64,000 nt of DNA from positions 6,186,737-6,250,736 of the forward strand of contig VZRN01005622.1 in assembly GCA_013397935.1 (NCBI GenBank), in the 5' to 3' direction. Under the pieces are notes generated by a model. The model was not told the origin of the DNA, did not search any database, and saw only the letters and a list, made by a program, of their open reading frames with translations. The DNA comes from Dasyornis broadbenti. Lineage: Eukaryota; Chordata; Aves; Passeriformes; Dasyornithidae. This document shows, piece by piece, positions 26,610 through 41,676 of this stretch. A program made the translations under genes and the position numbers. The first letter of the stretch is position 1. Every line of letters begins with the position of its first letter.

Positions 26610-29600
26610 AAATAAACGTTGATAAGGACAACACCTGTAGCTTTATTTATTTCCATAACAGGCTGTGAGAATCTGCCTTGATTGGAAAGTAATTGTACTT
26701 AGTTCCAAAGAAAAGTGATTTGAGAAAGGCTGCTGCTATCAAATCTTATGATAAAGTCAGAAGAGTGCAAAGATGCTTAAACTCACCAGAGCAAGAGGAA
26801 TGCTTAAAAGAATGCTTTGCCCTGCAGTTGCACATGGAGACTATTCAGCTACAGATTTTTGTATTTACATTACATTGGTGACTTGCTGTGCAACAATAAT
26901 TTAAACTGAAATGTAAAACCTGCTTTAGACAGAGGAAAGAAAATTCATAAAATTCACACAAACCAGAGCACCCAAGTGTTCAAACAATTCAACCCACAAT
27001 AACTTGAGAGTCTCACAAGGAAGTCTGATGGACAGTTATCTGTAAGAGTGCCAGGGTTCACAGCATAAGAGTTCAAATGTAAGTTCTCTGGGACAGAGAT
27101 GGTCTTTCTGCTGTGCCTTGACATTGTTTATAACATTGGGAAGCCATTTCTCTAGGCATCAGTGTAATATAAATTATAGTAATATTAATAAAATCCAACT
27201 TTGAGGAGAGAGTAATGGATCTCCTTATTGGTGATCGTAACAGAAAGGTCACGAATTACAGGGCATGGAGCAAGAATTCCCCAATCTTGCCCAGAGATGT
27301 CTCCTCCAGGTCAAGGTTAGGGTGTATTGGAACCACCACAGCATTTATTTTTTTCCTGTCAACAACATCCTGCTCCTGTGATAAATTAAGGACTCAAGGC
27401 TGCAGGTCACTTTTGAACCCTTCAACAGTTATAAATTCTCCTTAATAATAAGCAGAACTCTGTTAGCAAACATAGTGATTTACAGTAATAAGGATGTTTG
27501 TACCATTTTTCCAGAATATCTGTCAGTTTATTTTATTGTAGCTAGTATGCACAGAGCACTTTACTAACATAAACTAATTAATTATAGCCTCAACTGTTTC
27601 TATTCAAAATCCTAATGATGTAGTAAGCATCATGAGCAATCATCAAATGCCCACTGAGACTTCTATGTTCGACTTACAGTATCAGATGAGCTCATAGAAA
27701 GCACCCAGCAAATACAGCAAATCCAAAAGGATCTTTGTTAATTTGCACCACTCAGTTCTGTTCTTCAACCATTCCTTCAACTCCCTTGTTATTCTGTTGG
27801 GCACATGACTAATTTCAATAGCAGTATTTTTTTCCTTTGGACTGAAGAGTGCATTACTACTCAACTTACTTTTCAAGGGACTGTAACTCAAACATAGTGT
27901 TTGGCTTTGGAACATCAAATAGTAAATAAATGCTCAACCTTGATTCAAATCAGACTCCAAATTAAAAAACAAAAACCAAAACAAAAAACCAAAAACCAAA
28001 CCACAGAGTCCCCCTTAAGGGTCAAGGATATTCTAGAGTTACTGTTTTTGTAATCATTACTCATTTTAATTTTTAGCATTCATACACTAGAAATTGTTTC
28101 CTGACATAAATACAATTTTCTACAAAAGAAGCTTTGCAGGGATACAAAAATGGACGCATTCATACTCTTTAGCATACCCTGGAGCTCTGGGGGATTAGAA
28201 CATTCTCTCTCAAAGCTAAGTCAATGCCTCCTAGCTATTTCTCCTGTGATGCTTACACTGTTGTCCTCATAGCAGAAATTCCAAGAGGACAGGAAGGAAT
28301 TTTAACTGTGGATACTCATTCTAGCTGGCTACTGGATTTCTGAGCCAAAAGGGAAAATTATCGTTGAACTGCCAGACTCTACAAGACCTACAATATAAAA
28401 CTGGCACTAAGCATTAAGAGAGCAAGTGAAGACCAATTTTATCAAAATATATTGGAACCTTCTCTCTGAGAAGAGGTTTACGTTTTAGTTAACATTTTGA
28501 TGAAAAAAAAAAATTATTTAAGCAGGATATTGGAAATACAATCATCTCTATATTATCAGGTGCTGTTAAACCTACATTATTACATAAATTCTTGCAAGTA
28601 AATCATATATAATTCTCTTTATATCAGAAACCCTTAAGTTTCAAGCAAGGATGAGAAGAAAAGAAATATACTAAATGCATAAAGATTATCATTTATAAAA
28701 AGTAGGTGATAACTGAGGTCATGCAGATTTCCTAGATGGAAAACAGTTTGGCCCAGGGACATTCTGTATCCTCTAAGTACCGTTCAGAGAGATATTCAGC
28801 CAAGGACAGAACAAGAGCCCCCTCTGTTACTCTAACCTTGGGTTCCCCAGGGCCCTAATAGCATTCCAACATCTCCAAATAGCACAAGCCAAAACAATGT
28901 CCAGAGGACCTGAACACGAACATTTTATGGCTTTAAAGAGAAAGTAAGTGTGCGTAAGGAAGTTTTATTCAAGTAGATCATTTTAGGGTCAAAATAATAA
29001 TTTAACTATCACAGTCTTTTTTCCCCCAGAATCCATTGCTGCTAAAATAACTACAAACCCATAAAGCCATAAAAAGGAAGCTGTTGAAAATTTTCCTTCC
29101 ATTATAAATTAGGTAATGTTTTGTCATCAAAGCTGATTATTCCACTTTCTAGTGCGTAACAACCAGGTTTTATACGCATTTAAGGCAGTTTCCTCAAATG
29201 AATTACACTGGTACATCTCAGTGACCCTCACAGCATAAGCAGCACTGCACGCTCAAAAGCAACACCAACAGGGAACGCCTTTAAAACCAAAGTTGCACTA
29301 CACAGCCAAGACTGCTTTTACAGGAAAGAAATCAAACCGTCAAATAATCCAGAATAAAAGCTCTGAATCTGCTGTTCGGAAGGAGGCTGATGACTATATC
29401 ACATCTTGCTATATTATGATCAACACATTCACAGAAAAGAGGTTATATATTCAATGAAGCGTCTGACCACATAATATTTGCATTAGGAAATTAGCATCCC
29501 ACAAATTAAACTTGGCACGTACTAAGTGGATTTGAAGCTGGTAATTGATAAATCCAGAAAAAGAGATATCACTGGGGAATCGCCAATGAAAAAGCAAGTT

Positions 29601-31460
29601 CCTAGTGGAGTCATGATGGTATTGGTTCACACCCTCAAAACAATTCAATACCTGCCAGTAATCGAGAAGAAAATATAAGGTCACTACTAATCCAATTTTC
29701 AGACAACACACATTGCTGGATAATGAAGTGGCAAGCAATCTATACAGATAAACATTGCTTTGTAAACTGGGCACAGTTCGAGATTTATGGTAAGATCATA
29801 TTTCAAAACAAGCAAAATCCCCATAATAACAGAATGGAATATTATATCATAGAGGAAAAAGGAAATAACCATGGGAACACAAGCTCCTGATCTAACACAG
29901 CAGATAAAAATTACTGAAATTATATCTGGATATAAGAAAATAGTAGCAAAGATGTTTATCCAGTGAGCAACTGCCAATGATTAGGCCATTCCTGTGATAT
30001 TTTGCCCAACATTACACACAATTGTCCACACTTTTAAAGTACACTAAAAACCCAACAGTTTTCAAATTATGAATATGTCCCTTTTGTGAAGTGTCAAAAT
30101 CACACTTTGATACTCATTTGATACTCAAAAAATTAAAGATGCTAGAACTATCTAAGGTGGTAAATATTTACGCAAGTTGCATTTTCCCAAGGCTTCTTCC
30201 TTAGGGTGATGTTCCCATTCCAGGATTTCAGGTGACATTTCCATTCCATATTTCATCACTGGAAATCGGGACTAGGAAAATTCAAATTGCAAGTGAAGTT
30301 AATGGATTGAGCGTTTGGGATTTTGGGGGAATTCTTTTGGTATAAATGAAGCACATTTCTCAAAGTATTTTGAAACCTGAAAAAATTTAATCATTCTATC
30401 TTACTTCCCTGAAAACTGCCTCTGGATCCAAAGACTGTGGACTTCAGGCACTCCAAAACCATCAGACTGCCATGCAATCAGCACTTGAAAGCTGTACTTA
30501 CGAGACAGCACCTGGTGATGTGAATCCCATTTTACAGCCATTCCACACAGCTATGCAGGGAAAGTAAACGTCAACTGCATGAAACAGCTGCAATGTTTAA
30601 GACATATGACTTCTCAGAAACACCATGTGCTGTGGGCAGCAAAACTTTTTTCTCTGCAGAATACTCAGTTTGTATAATCTAAAAAGAAACGTGATCTGAA
30701 GCATAACAGGAACAGAACAGCTAAAATTCATGAAGTAGTAGTTTTACCCTTGGGTCATCTCAATATTAATACATCTTAAAGGGGATGTGATTTCCCTCAC
30801 TTAAAATCTTTAACTCTTACACAGGGATTTCAATATTTATTCAAAACAACATATAACAAATTGAAGCCCCTGAAAAAAGCATGTATCTTTCCAGCCACAC
30901 ATTATTGATCCTGCTACAGCAGTTGTGGTTTGGGTTATGCAGGATGTCAAACGATATGATTTTGAAAACATTGACTTAATTTATTCAGATTGTATAATTC
31001 AACACTAAAAAGGCAATTCAATTTCCCTTGCTCAGCAAGAAGGTAATTAAACAGTTTTGAAAATAAAGCTTCTTAAGTAGATGCACACATAGTGGTTAGG
31101 CAATATTTCTGGAAAACAGTAATAATAATTAAAAAGCATGTTATGTTTTAACTTTTACTGCAGTTTTGAGAGATAAATACAAATTTACAAGAGTTGAATC
31201 ATGTAAATGGCTCATTTCTTTCCAAAGCTCACCTGCACCTGCTATGTTGTCTATAGACTGAAGACATCCAGAAGAAAAGCTGGCCAGGTATAGGCTACTA
31301 CTCCCATGATGGGGAAAAAAAAAGTCCCAGACAGTTATAATGTCTTGTTTTGCTGTTTGACTGCACTCATGCTAAATTAAACACATATAAACAAACATTT
31401 ATGTGCCTTTATGTGACCATTCCCAGAACTATTTTAACAGCATTGAAACTTAGCTTCCCC

Positions 31461-31500
31461 NNNNNNNNNNNNNNNNNNNNNNNNNNNNNNNNNNNNNNNN
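31461..31500. other. Assembly gap (40 N)
   Basis: Forty consecutive N. The flanks (TAGCTTCCCC and CCAAAATTAA) are ordinary intron, so the missing sequence cannot be judged. Its true length may differ from 40. Confidence 0.99.
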
Positions 31501-32871
31501 CCAAAATTAAATTCATTCAAGTCAATCAAATTTTCTACTGCCAGTCAGTTGTGGAAGGGAAACAAAGAGGTAACATCATCAAAACGTTTCCACCAATGTC
31601 CTCTGATTGAAGAAAGGTCAATATTGCTTTACTTTTGAAATACAGGGGTTTGGCAGCTCTTCTTTCCCCTCCTCTCCCACCTGCTTTAGTGTTAGCTAAC
31701 CTTTAAACTATGGCCCACATGATGCCACCACACCACCACCAATTGCGAGTTGCTCCCCCAGTCACAATTACAAATTATTGTCCCATCATGTCCTGCTTTT
31801 GAGGCTGTCAGTAGAGTTGTCAAAAGTATGGAATTGCTGTGTGAGACCATCCCAACTGGCTTCTCCTCTGATCTATGGGACACCTCAATTCCACAGCTGT
31901 CACAGCGCTGACACCAACTCCAGTTAATGACACCGTGTCATCTCCCTGGCTCGTTTACCTGCCGACCCTGCAAACAAATGGACACTAGAAGGGGAGATAG
32001 GGAAGTGAGCAGCAGATACCATATTCATCATAATCACTATGATACACAGTAGAAGAAAATCAATTCCTCTTAATCGAATAGAGTGACTTATTAAGGGTTA
32101 TAAGTCCTGGCTGGAGAGCTGTACTGATTGGATTATGCTGGGAGAGAAATTAGCAATGAGCTCTTGAACTCTCTTTCCTTTTGTCTTCTGGCTCAGAGTT
32201 GCTATTAAATGATTATCTTATGAGAATCTTAGTAAGCAAGTCATGCTCTGATCAGGAAGAGCAGCAGGAAAAAGGGGACTGAAAATGTTCCTGAAGTGTT
32301 GACAGACAGTGATGTGAACAAACAAAATATGCCCATCGCAGCATTCCTGACTCTTGATTGAAAGAGCACAGCAATGGTACCTGAGACAAACACCTGAGAC
32401 TTCCCAGAACAACCCTCTTCAATTCAGCACTACCTCAGCCACTTGACAGATTGATAAGGAACTGCTTCAATTGTGACACAGTGCAACTGCAAATTACAAC
32501 TGTCTTAAAATCCAGTTTACAACAAATTTTTCTTCATTCAGGAAATGTTTTCCAGGTTGTTGAATCAGTGAATCAAACGTAAGTCTTTACAAATGCTACT
32601 TAAGATATTAGGAGGCAAAGTAAAGGTAGAATAGAGATGGGAAATAAACATTTAAGGTGAGAACTGCCAAAAGAGAGTTTCTCTTTCCCATTAAAATAGC
32701 AGATGCTTATCCTGCATTTGGAGTCTACTGCTGGCTTTTAAGTATTAGAATCAGAATAAGATTTAAAGAACTCTAATAGGAAGCCTGGCACTAGGGAGTT
32801 TGCATGTTTAAACTGGAGAAAAATATGTTGTCCTAGCTCTGGCCAGGACAGAACTAATTTCTTTTACAGCA

Positions 32872-32965
32872 GTGAGGTGCAGTGGTGTCCACCTGTAGTC
32901 CCAGCTGCTGGGATTGATTGCTTGAGCCCAGGAATTCCGGGCTGGGCTGAGCAGGCATGGCCAAC
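32872..32965 (+). pseudogene. 7SL (SRP) RNA-derived fragment
   Basis: GTGAGGTGCAGTGG aligns with the first 14 bases of 7SL RNA. It is followed by CCTGTAGTCCCAGCTGCTGG, TTGCTTGAGCCCAGGAATTC and GGGCTG, in the same order as in the 7SL 5' domain. About 13 bases (the GGCTGAGGCTGG part) are missing, and similarity fades after about 32965. There is no poly-A tail and no second monomer, so this is not a primate Alu. A truncated retro-copy of the bird's own 7SL RNA, or a SINE built from it, fits best. It is unlikely to be functional SRP RNA because the S domain is absent. Confidence 0.75.
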
Positions 32966-34360
32966 ACCTGAATATCATCTTAATTGGCTTGTGAGAATCT
33001 CAGTTGGGGCACTGAATTGGGGAATACTATTCCTAAATCATGAGGCATAGAAATGATGTTTCCTTTGACTTTTTAAAGCAAGAACCACTGGAATTAATGG
33101 AAGTTGTTTCTCAGTACCCTCCAGGATCACCCTGCCTGCTGGAGGTGCAGTGAAGGTGCACCATAGCTTTTATTACCAACAGTAGGCTAGGCCATCCATG
33201 GTGCATTCCCACGGCAAAATTCAAGGGAAGCAAATTATATGGAGTCCATGCACATCAGCTGATGATCTGCTTCACTAATCTTGAAGCTCTTTCAACAGCC
33301 TTCCTGACATATTACAATCGAAGTATTTAGAAGAGTTCAGCTATTTATCGCACATCATTGTAATTCTGTGCTTCGCTACAAATTCCAAAGGGGAAAAGCC
33401 TTGGAAAATATAAAATTTTATTATTGTGGTTCTTCAGTCTCTCTGGAGTGTTGTTTTGTACAATAATCATATTCCAGCAGAATAAAGGTTAACTGAAAAC
33501 AGACTACAAGTTCTGGATCTTATTTTGCTCTCATGCCAGAACTGCTTGTGCCTAACATTAGCATTCCTAGACAGTAGAAAACCAGTCCCAGTATTTTTCA
33601 CAAAGCTGTACTGATAGCTTTAATCACAATGATTTCGCTACTTATGACTAAAGAAATATTATTAAATAAGCATTCATAGATTAAAAACAGAAGTTCTGCC
33701 AGTTCCCAAAATGTCCTTATGCTTGTCCCGTAGGAATCCCAGAAACAGCAGTAATATCCATGTGATGAATTATATTTATCATGCACCTTTGACCACCTCA
33801 ACTGCTCTCTGCATGCTAATCCATCACTTTGGGAATTATTCAACCATTCCAGGCCCCTGAGCTTCAAATGAACACCATTAGAAAGAAGTTAAAATTGCTG
33901 GGAATAACTTGTTCACCAGGGACTGAACACAAGTAACACTGATGAAATCTTCAGGGTATGTAACTGCTTAGGAGCTCAAGAGTCTGGTAGTTCACCCCTG
34001 TAAACAGGGATGTCTTGAATGGATTTTGATAGCAAAGTGAAAGTGAAGTTTATGGTCCTAAGTCTCTTGCTACTCCAATCTGCTCCAAAATCCTTCCTTA
34101 GAAAGGCCATTGGCAAGAGGTATTCAGGGGATCTTGGCTCATAAAAAAATTCATGTTTAGAACGGGGAAAAGTTTCTGCCCTGTGTCCTTCCTTTGCTTT
34201 CCCCATCACAGTACTCAAAAGAAACCATCCTGAAGGCAGAGCCAAGCTTGGTTTTTCAAATGAAGTGATCACTACTCAGTACGGTAATGCACAACAGAAA
34301 CTATTCTTATCTTGGAAAAAAATACACAATCTGAAGATGACAATAATAATTATCTGAAAT

Positions 34361-34405
34361 GTAACAGATATATATATACCACACACGTACACACACAAAT
34401 GTACA
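34361..34405. repeat. (AT)n/(AC)n microsatellite
   Basis: A short ATATATATATA stretch followed by imperfect ACACAC and GTACACACAC stretches. Confidence 0.85.
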
Positions 34406-37400
34406 AATATTTATCAATACAGACAAATACTTTACAATTCTTCCTCTTTGGTATTTCTTACTTTTTAAATATACTTACTAGTCAAAATTAACAGAAAATT
34501 AAACAGTATTGCTACTTGTCAAAGAACGCCCTGCTCTACATAAACACAAAATTTAATAATCCATTCATTGATCATATTTACAGTTCATTCTCTATTTTGA
34601 GATGCTACAGTAAATTAGCATTTTCTCCTACTGCATTACAGAAAAAGTTAGTTGAATGAATGCCAGCAAGTGTACCATTCTGTAAGGAGTAAGTGGACTT
34701 TTTCTGTAAGGCTGGAGCCATGAGAATCATTTAACTCTCAATACAAAACCAGTTCTGTCAATATAGTTCCCTTTGACAGCTGTAGCTACTACATCTATTT
34801 TGATTATAACTTCAAATATAACATAAATTGACATAGTACAGAAAAAGTTCTGTATTAATCAGAAGGGCCAAGACCAGCACTCACCGATAAGCCTGAACTT
34901 GGATCATTTTATTGCTTTATTGCGCCAAAGTCTTCAAGTGCACTGAAGTTAGGAGCAAGAACTGACTTGCAATAGACATTATTACAGTATTATTCAAAAA
35001 CTTGTTACATTTTATTCCTGATTATACAAAACTTATCAATTAATTAATAATTAATTAATCCTGTTTACAATAAATAGGTCAAACAAATTGAATACAAACC
35101 TGGATTAATTTTCACTTGTGGAATAATTTGAAGGATGTTATTATAAGAACACGTATATTAAAGAAAGTATGAAACCAATGTCCATTTGTTAGATATTAAA
35201 TCTAGGAATGTGTATCAGACTAACAACTAGCTTCCTTCTCCTTGCAGCATCTGTGAGACTATTATTTGGCTCTAGTAAATCTAAGTCCCCCCTCAACTAA
35301 AATTACACAGGTATACATGAATAAAGGCTCTGCTTTTACATTTTCAAGGGTATGGCCATATAGAAAGCATATTTCCATAAGCTTTCTCATCAAATCCAAA
35401 AGAGAAAACTCCTTAATAGCATTTCTGTTATTAACTGAATTAAGACTATTTTTCCCAACATGAGATATTAAATATAGAATGAATAACAAAAAAATTATAT
35501 TAACGAGAGTGTTTTAATTGAATTTCTTCTAAATCCACCTGCAAAATTGAGTTACAAATTAAAACTTAGGTAAAGAAAGACCTGTCAGTCATTTTGGCAC
35601 TTTCTTTGGGCCAACTCATCTGAGGCAGCTGCAAGACTACATTTAAGGGTCATATATTTTCTTTCAAATCAGCCTCCAAATGCATCTCAGAGAATGGGCC
35701 ATGACAATGGTTTAAAGCTTTATTCCCCTCTGCAGTTACAAGTCATCACAATACTGACTCTAATCAGGTTACTCTGCATCTGTCTGTCACAAATAACCTA
35801 GTAACAACTAAATGGATTGCCATAAATCTTTCAATTAGAATTTATAACTTTATTAGCACAATATTTCTGAACTGATTGCATTACTTTGAAGAGCAGCTTT
35901 CATTTATTTTGTCATTTGGGGGTCAAATGTGTACAATGGCTGGAAGCTGAATACACAATAGGAAGCCTTACTTTCACTTCACGGTGGTCTCCAGAATTTC
36001 CCTTCTCCAGAGACTACAGCCAATATTTTAAAGGAACACTTTGTTTGCTGTGCCGAGGTTGAACCACTTGGCTGAATGTGGCCAAGTTTCTTCATGACAC
36101 ACAGGGGGGGGTCACACTGCCCGTTTTATGGCCCTGATAAGGCTTCATAAGAGAGTAATTTGCCATTGGGCAAGTTTTCAAAGGATTGTATGTCTTTTTT
36201 TGTTTTGTTTAGAGCTGTTGAAATCCATGCCAAGGATCATATCTCAACACAGGGGATGAGGATCGAGTGATACTCAGTGATCCTAACAAATGTGGTTTGA
36301 TACATCTGTATCTTGAGGTAGGGGGAAAAAAGCAAAAGGCATTAGTTTCCCAAAAATTTTTAAGTATTTTTATTCACTGTTATATAAGTAGTCTCTATTT
36401 TTTTTTTGCTGAACTACAACAATTCCACACATTATGGCTGAGAAAATAACCTAAGCAGCTGATTTAGATGAATGTACTTCAGCATTTTGACAATACTCCT
36501 ATGCAAATACCAACACATTCCTGCTAAATACACAGCTACACATACACTTAACACCATACACTCCCACAAATCAAGGTATAGATTAATCGTATTTTTGTTT
36601 TAAAGGGACTAACTTCTATAAATTTGACACATGACACAAAATTTGAAATTTGGAGAAAAACCTAACTTTAAAATTCAATAATGAAACTATTTTAGGGTGA
36701 CTGAAGCTAAAGGCACTTTTCCATCTGAAGACTGAAAAAGATCAGGAGTTTAAGTGGAAAAGGCATAAGATGAAGGCTCAGAAATAGCCCTGCATTCTGT
36801 TGTGTTTTGCTCATAACTAAATGGGAGTTTGCAGAGTTCTGCAAGGCTGTTAACATGCATTGGATTCTCTGGCAAGATCTAAGGATAATTAATCAGCTTT
36901 TACTGGCTGCTTGGGTGAAACTGTGAGCACAGACACAAATAACAGGCCATTCACTACTGTTTATACTTCGAGATGTAGGTGAAAGGTGCAAAACAGGTGA
37001 AAAGTGCATGTACAGAGACACCATGGTCTAACAGGGTGCTTCAGCTCGTACTTAGATGCTACAGAAAAAAAACTAATTAATTAGCCCAACTTGCTAGAAA
37101 AATGTGGAGTCATCAGTTTGAATTTTATTTCTTCCTTACAAAAACACAGAAAATTGTGCACAAAAAGAGAAAGAAAACTTGGTAAGTAAATTATTATAGC
37201 AAGGAACAGCTTTACTGCAATGGTGCCCCTGCCACACCCAAATTGAGAACAGATATACATTGTAACATAAGAAGTGAATCTTCCTTTGTTTTCGTTCTGC
37301 TAGCTTAGACTATTCAAATAGGGGCTTGCAGCCTAAGATTTGGCGCCCAAACATGCTCAGGCACCCCAGAAAATACGTAGAGTTGATATTTCTATAAGCA

Positions 37401-37550
37401 ATCTGGATCTGGCATGACAGGAATCATGGGTGCATCTCAAACATGCATGGCAACCAAAAGCCACTAAGAGCCAGAAATAGAAAAGAAGAAACACAAATCA
37501 CTCTCCTTCCTGCTTCCACACACTTCTAACCTTTAGCTGACCTTTCACCC

Positions 37551-37569
37551 AAAAAAAAAAAAAAAAAAA
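37551..37569. repeat. Poly-A run
   Basis: Nineteen A after a pyrimidine-rich stretch. Directly downstream TTCAAGAT (about 37573-37580) is inverted as ATCTTGAA, a weak 8-base hairpin. Confidence 0.9.
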
Positions 37570-40064
37570 TTGTTCAAGATAGCCTAGGAATCTTGAACTA
37601 GCTCATGTCTACGATGCTATGGAAAGATGTGTCAGATGATAGAAATCATGCTGCATTCGTTTACAAATGTACGTGCCATAAGGAGCCAAAATAACTTCTG
37701 GTTTATCCTTAGACTCCCTTCTCTTTCTGTTGTGAAGTTTAGCAAAGAGCCTTTAAAAACGTTAAATAGCTTAAAAAAAAAATCTTACCTGCTATCAAAA
37801 GTGTGTAGCAAACTAATAATCTTCTACACTAGATTTCTTAAATCTCTAAAGAAAACAGGAAAATGTACTTAAAATAGTATAATAAATGATCACATATTGT
37901 CTAAAAACTGCAATTTTTTTGTAGGAAAACTACTCTTCTGTTAAAAAGCATCTCCATAGGGATTCATAAAGAAACAGAGTGGTTAAATTTCTTAAAAACT
38001 GCACAAAATAGATAGAATAAGCTAGTTTATTCATCACACTGCTCATAGTTTATGTTTAAGGAGAAATGGCTTGATTCTCCATTCCTGCTTCCTCTTCAGA
38101 TTTAATTACACTCAAAGTCCCACCATTTCTGAGTACACAATCTCCTGTGGCTCCTGGCTGGCCACCACCAAAGTGTCCACATTTTTCTAGGCTGCATTTA
38201 CAGAATACAGGCAGTGCAGGCTTAGCCCAGCCCCAGAGCCTTTAAACAGGGAGCAGAGCGTGGAAAAAGGAAATATAGGTCACCTGTATTCAACTTTAAA
38301 CCTGTCAGGCATGGTTTGTGACATTATTTCACGAGACCTTTGTGCTATCAGGATAAGAGATCACAAGAATATATTTTTAATCTACTTTAAGGCTTGCCAT
38401 GTTAGTAAAACACAGTACAGTGAACAAAAACGTGAGTTAAGACCATAAAAGGTTTTCACACTCTTGGCATAAATTTGGGATGCCTTTGCTTTTGCAGCTC
38501 TAAATCTAACAATGTAAGCAGTGCATCTGTTTTTAGGAAGCGTTCTGATTTTTCCTCTCAGTATTTAGTTAAGAAAATACATTAATGCACCTAGATATTA
38601 GAGCAATGAGCATCATCCACCCCAATAAATAACTATTATAGATCGTTCTCTTCTGGAAAACAGTTTTCATTCTTATGCCCACCTAAGGCCACTTAAAAAC
38701 TCACTCAAAACAAAGTCTACAAATTTATAAATATTTAAAAACTATTTCTCAATACAAAGAGCGTGTTCAGTTTTAAGAAAACTAGACAAAACTTACGTAG
38801 TTAATTTCCCTCCTGTTTAAATTCCCTTTTCATTTAAAACAAGAAGTTTTTATCAGTTATGACTATATGTTTTTAAAAGCTTATTTTTAACTCAAGACCA
38901 TACAGCTGTAAAAGCAAGAAGTACTTAGTGTACCTAAAACCTCATTAGATTGATCTGTATTATCCTTAACCACTGAAATGGAAAACTAAGAATATTAATA
39001 TGGCAGCTTTGACATCACAACAATTGATGCAAATTCTAGGGTCTAACTTGATAATTCCTGCATGCTTCCCCCAGTGAAAGAGCAGAACTATTGTCATATT
39101 CTGAGCATATGTGTAGTTTAACCTTACTTGGTTTTTGTAACGGGGAATTGTGACAAAGAACTGGAATTCATTTTCTAAAATAACACATCTTATGTGTCAA
39201 TAAAAAGAAACAAGAGAAGTCACAAGAATTAATGAGGTTGATTATAAGTCAGATCTCAAAAGGATATTATCAACTCTAAAGCAAGTCAAATGTCAAACTT
39301 GGGTTAAAAGTCATTTCAAGTACTGCATATATTCTTCCACACTTTGGGATAATCCCCTCAAGATTAATGCCTTCTTATCATATTTCCCCTCTTAGTTTAT
39401 TCAAAACACTTACCAAAAGAAAAATCAAGCCGGCAGTAAAAGCCAAGGTACTTTTGCAGTAAGAAAATAAGCAACTATAGCACATGAAGTCTCTCAGGGC
39501 TAAAGGAACAACTCGTGTATAAAGCTGTGCCTGTGGATAAATACCGATCAGATCCAGTGGGCAAACACAGCTCTTGTATCAACAGGAGCAGTGTCCCACA
39601 GGCGCCTACTGTACCAGCATTATTGTGGCATCTCACACCAGCAGCACACTGAGCTCACAAACTCTTTTGGGATAGAGAGATATTGCCCAATGGTTTGAAA
39701 AATAAGGGTGAAAATACCTAAAGGTCTGTAGGAGAGGGAAGAACTGAAACCACATTCAATCTCTTCCATTCTAAGCAAAACCTGGAAGGAATATTAGCTA
39801 AAAGGAGAAAATCAGGATCTGTATTAGTAAACACTCTATACAGTGTACACTGCAAATTGAATAAAAAGAAAAAGAAACGTTTCTACAGTCTGTTTATACA
39901 AAGTTTTAATTCAGATTTATTTTCACAGCATTTTGAATCCATGAAAATATTAAGATCTTGAAACAAGATCCATTCATTGGTTAACTGATACAAGAACTGA
40001 ATGTAAGGTTTGGGTCTGACTTTTATTTCAGTGTAACTAATAAAACTGTAGTTTACTCCTCTGG

Positions 40065-40092
40065 AAAACAAACAAACAAACAAACAAAAAAC
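40065..40092. repeat. (AAAC)n microsatellite
   Basis: Repeated AAAC units ending in an A run, giving CAAA/TTTG periodicity. Confidence 0.9.
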
Positions 40093-41676
40093 CAATCAAT
40101 TTACCTCCTCTCAAAGCATCTTTCCCCCTTGGCTGAACATGACATTAAAGGTTTCAAATGTCATACTTGCAAACTATTTGGAATTAAAAGACATCTCTAT
40201 GGAACTGTTATATCAGATGACAGTTTAATAACTAAAGTCGTTTATAATTCAAAAGAATTATAGGAATTAAGTACTTGAAAAACCTAAAAAGGAAAAAAGG
40301 AAAAGAACAGGCTCTTAAGTTTTCCAGAAATAAAACCCACTAGATTAAGAACTGCAAGAATTAAGGATTATGACTCCCTGAACCTCAAACATTAAACCCA
40401 CTACAGAAGCAAAACATTAACAATTTACTTCCATAAAGACATTTGTTACTCCCTGGTAGAATGCCAACACAGAAGCTTTATTAGACTTCAAATGATGAAG
40501 GCAACACTTCCCTCAAAAGTCCCTCTCATCACATTTTATGATGTCCAATAGGTTACAGATTAAAAGTCGTATTTGCTCAAATCTACACACAGTGAAACCC
40601 CATTCTGGCTCTGTTGTCTGGACCACTTGCAAGATGGAAGAATAATAACAAACTCCATTATTTATAAGCAATGTTTTTACTTCCTTTAATAAAGTTCTCA
40701 CTGCCAGTAGACTGAAATCATTTGGACATTTTCACCTGCTTTAAGTCAACCAGGAAGGACTGGGCTTTGTATGTCACCTTCTGACACCAAGATTTTTTCC
40801 TTGTAGGTACACACAAATTTTTGAAAACAAAAACCTTCGCATAAGAGCACGAACAACTCATTGATCTATAAATAAATGTTTTCTAACCTAGAAGTACAGT
40901 AGTGTGCCACGTTCAATTGCGCTTGCTCCAGGATTGGACTCCCAAAAAACCCCGTCATCTTAGCTAGGCTGTCAGACAACAATAATGAGATTTACTGTGT
41001 AACAGGGATGAAATGAATAGGTCTCTAAAAAGATACCTGCTCTGATATGAATTTGCCAGTTTTAGATTTCAAAAATCATTGCATATTTTCTGTCTTAGAA
41101 CTGTCCAGTAGCACTAAATCTAAAGCTTCTTTCCTTCTGAAAAGCACTTTTATTTCTTGAAACGCCCCAGGAAAAGACAAGTATCAGTGCATTACAGTTT
41201 TGGGACTTACTGAGCTTGCCACTGGCCCTAGAACACTCTTCAGTAGTTTTTCTAATAAGAGTGTTTATCGCCAAAAGAGATGATGCCCTTCTAATTCCTG
41301 TGACATCTGTCCTATCGATCCTGAACACAACACTCCCAGCACCTAGGATCCATGATCACACAGGTAGCCGAGCATGTTACTGCTCAGGCAAATGTGTTAT
41401 GAATTCTCAGATGATGAACTATGGTAAGGCTGGATGTCAGAGGTGATGAAACTGATAATCCATCAGTAATTTTCTAACCACCCCAACATCTCTGACCCAT
41501 TGAACTAAATAAATGTATTTAATCACTGACTAGTCAACTGATCAGAAGGTGCCACAGGGTGAAATGAGTGTCTTGACAAAGAGAAGACAGGCACTACCTA
41601 AACCACTGTCACAACAAGCATATCTTATCTCAGCCTCTTACCCAGAGCGACAGATTCACCTCAAATCACACCATAA

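Larger units (their letters stand above)
23886..31460. other. Intron stretch, no gene seen
   Basis: AT-rich sequence with the T runs listed and an A/C-rich patch at 27964-28003. The block 24250-24560 has mixed, non-repetitive composition and could be conserved noncoding DNA, but I have no direct evidence. No exon or transposon is recognised with confidence. Confidence 0.6.
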
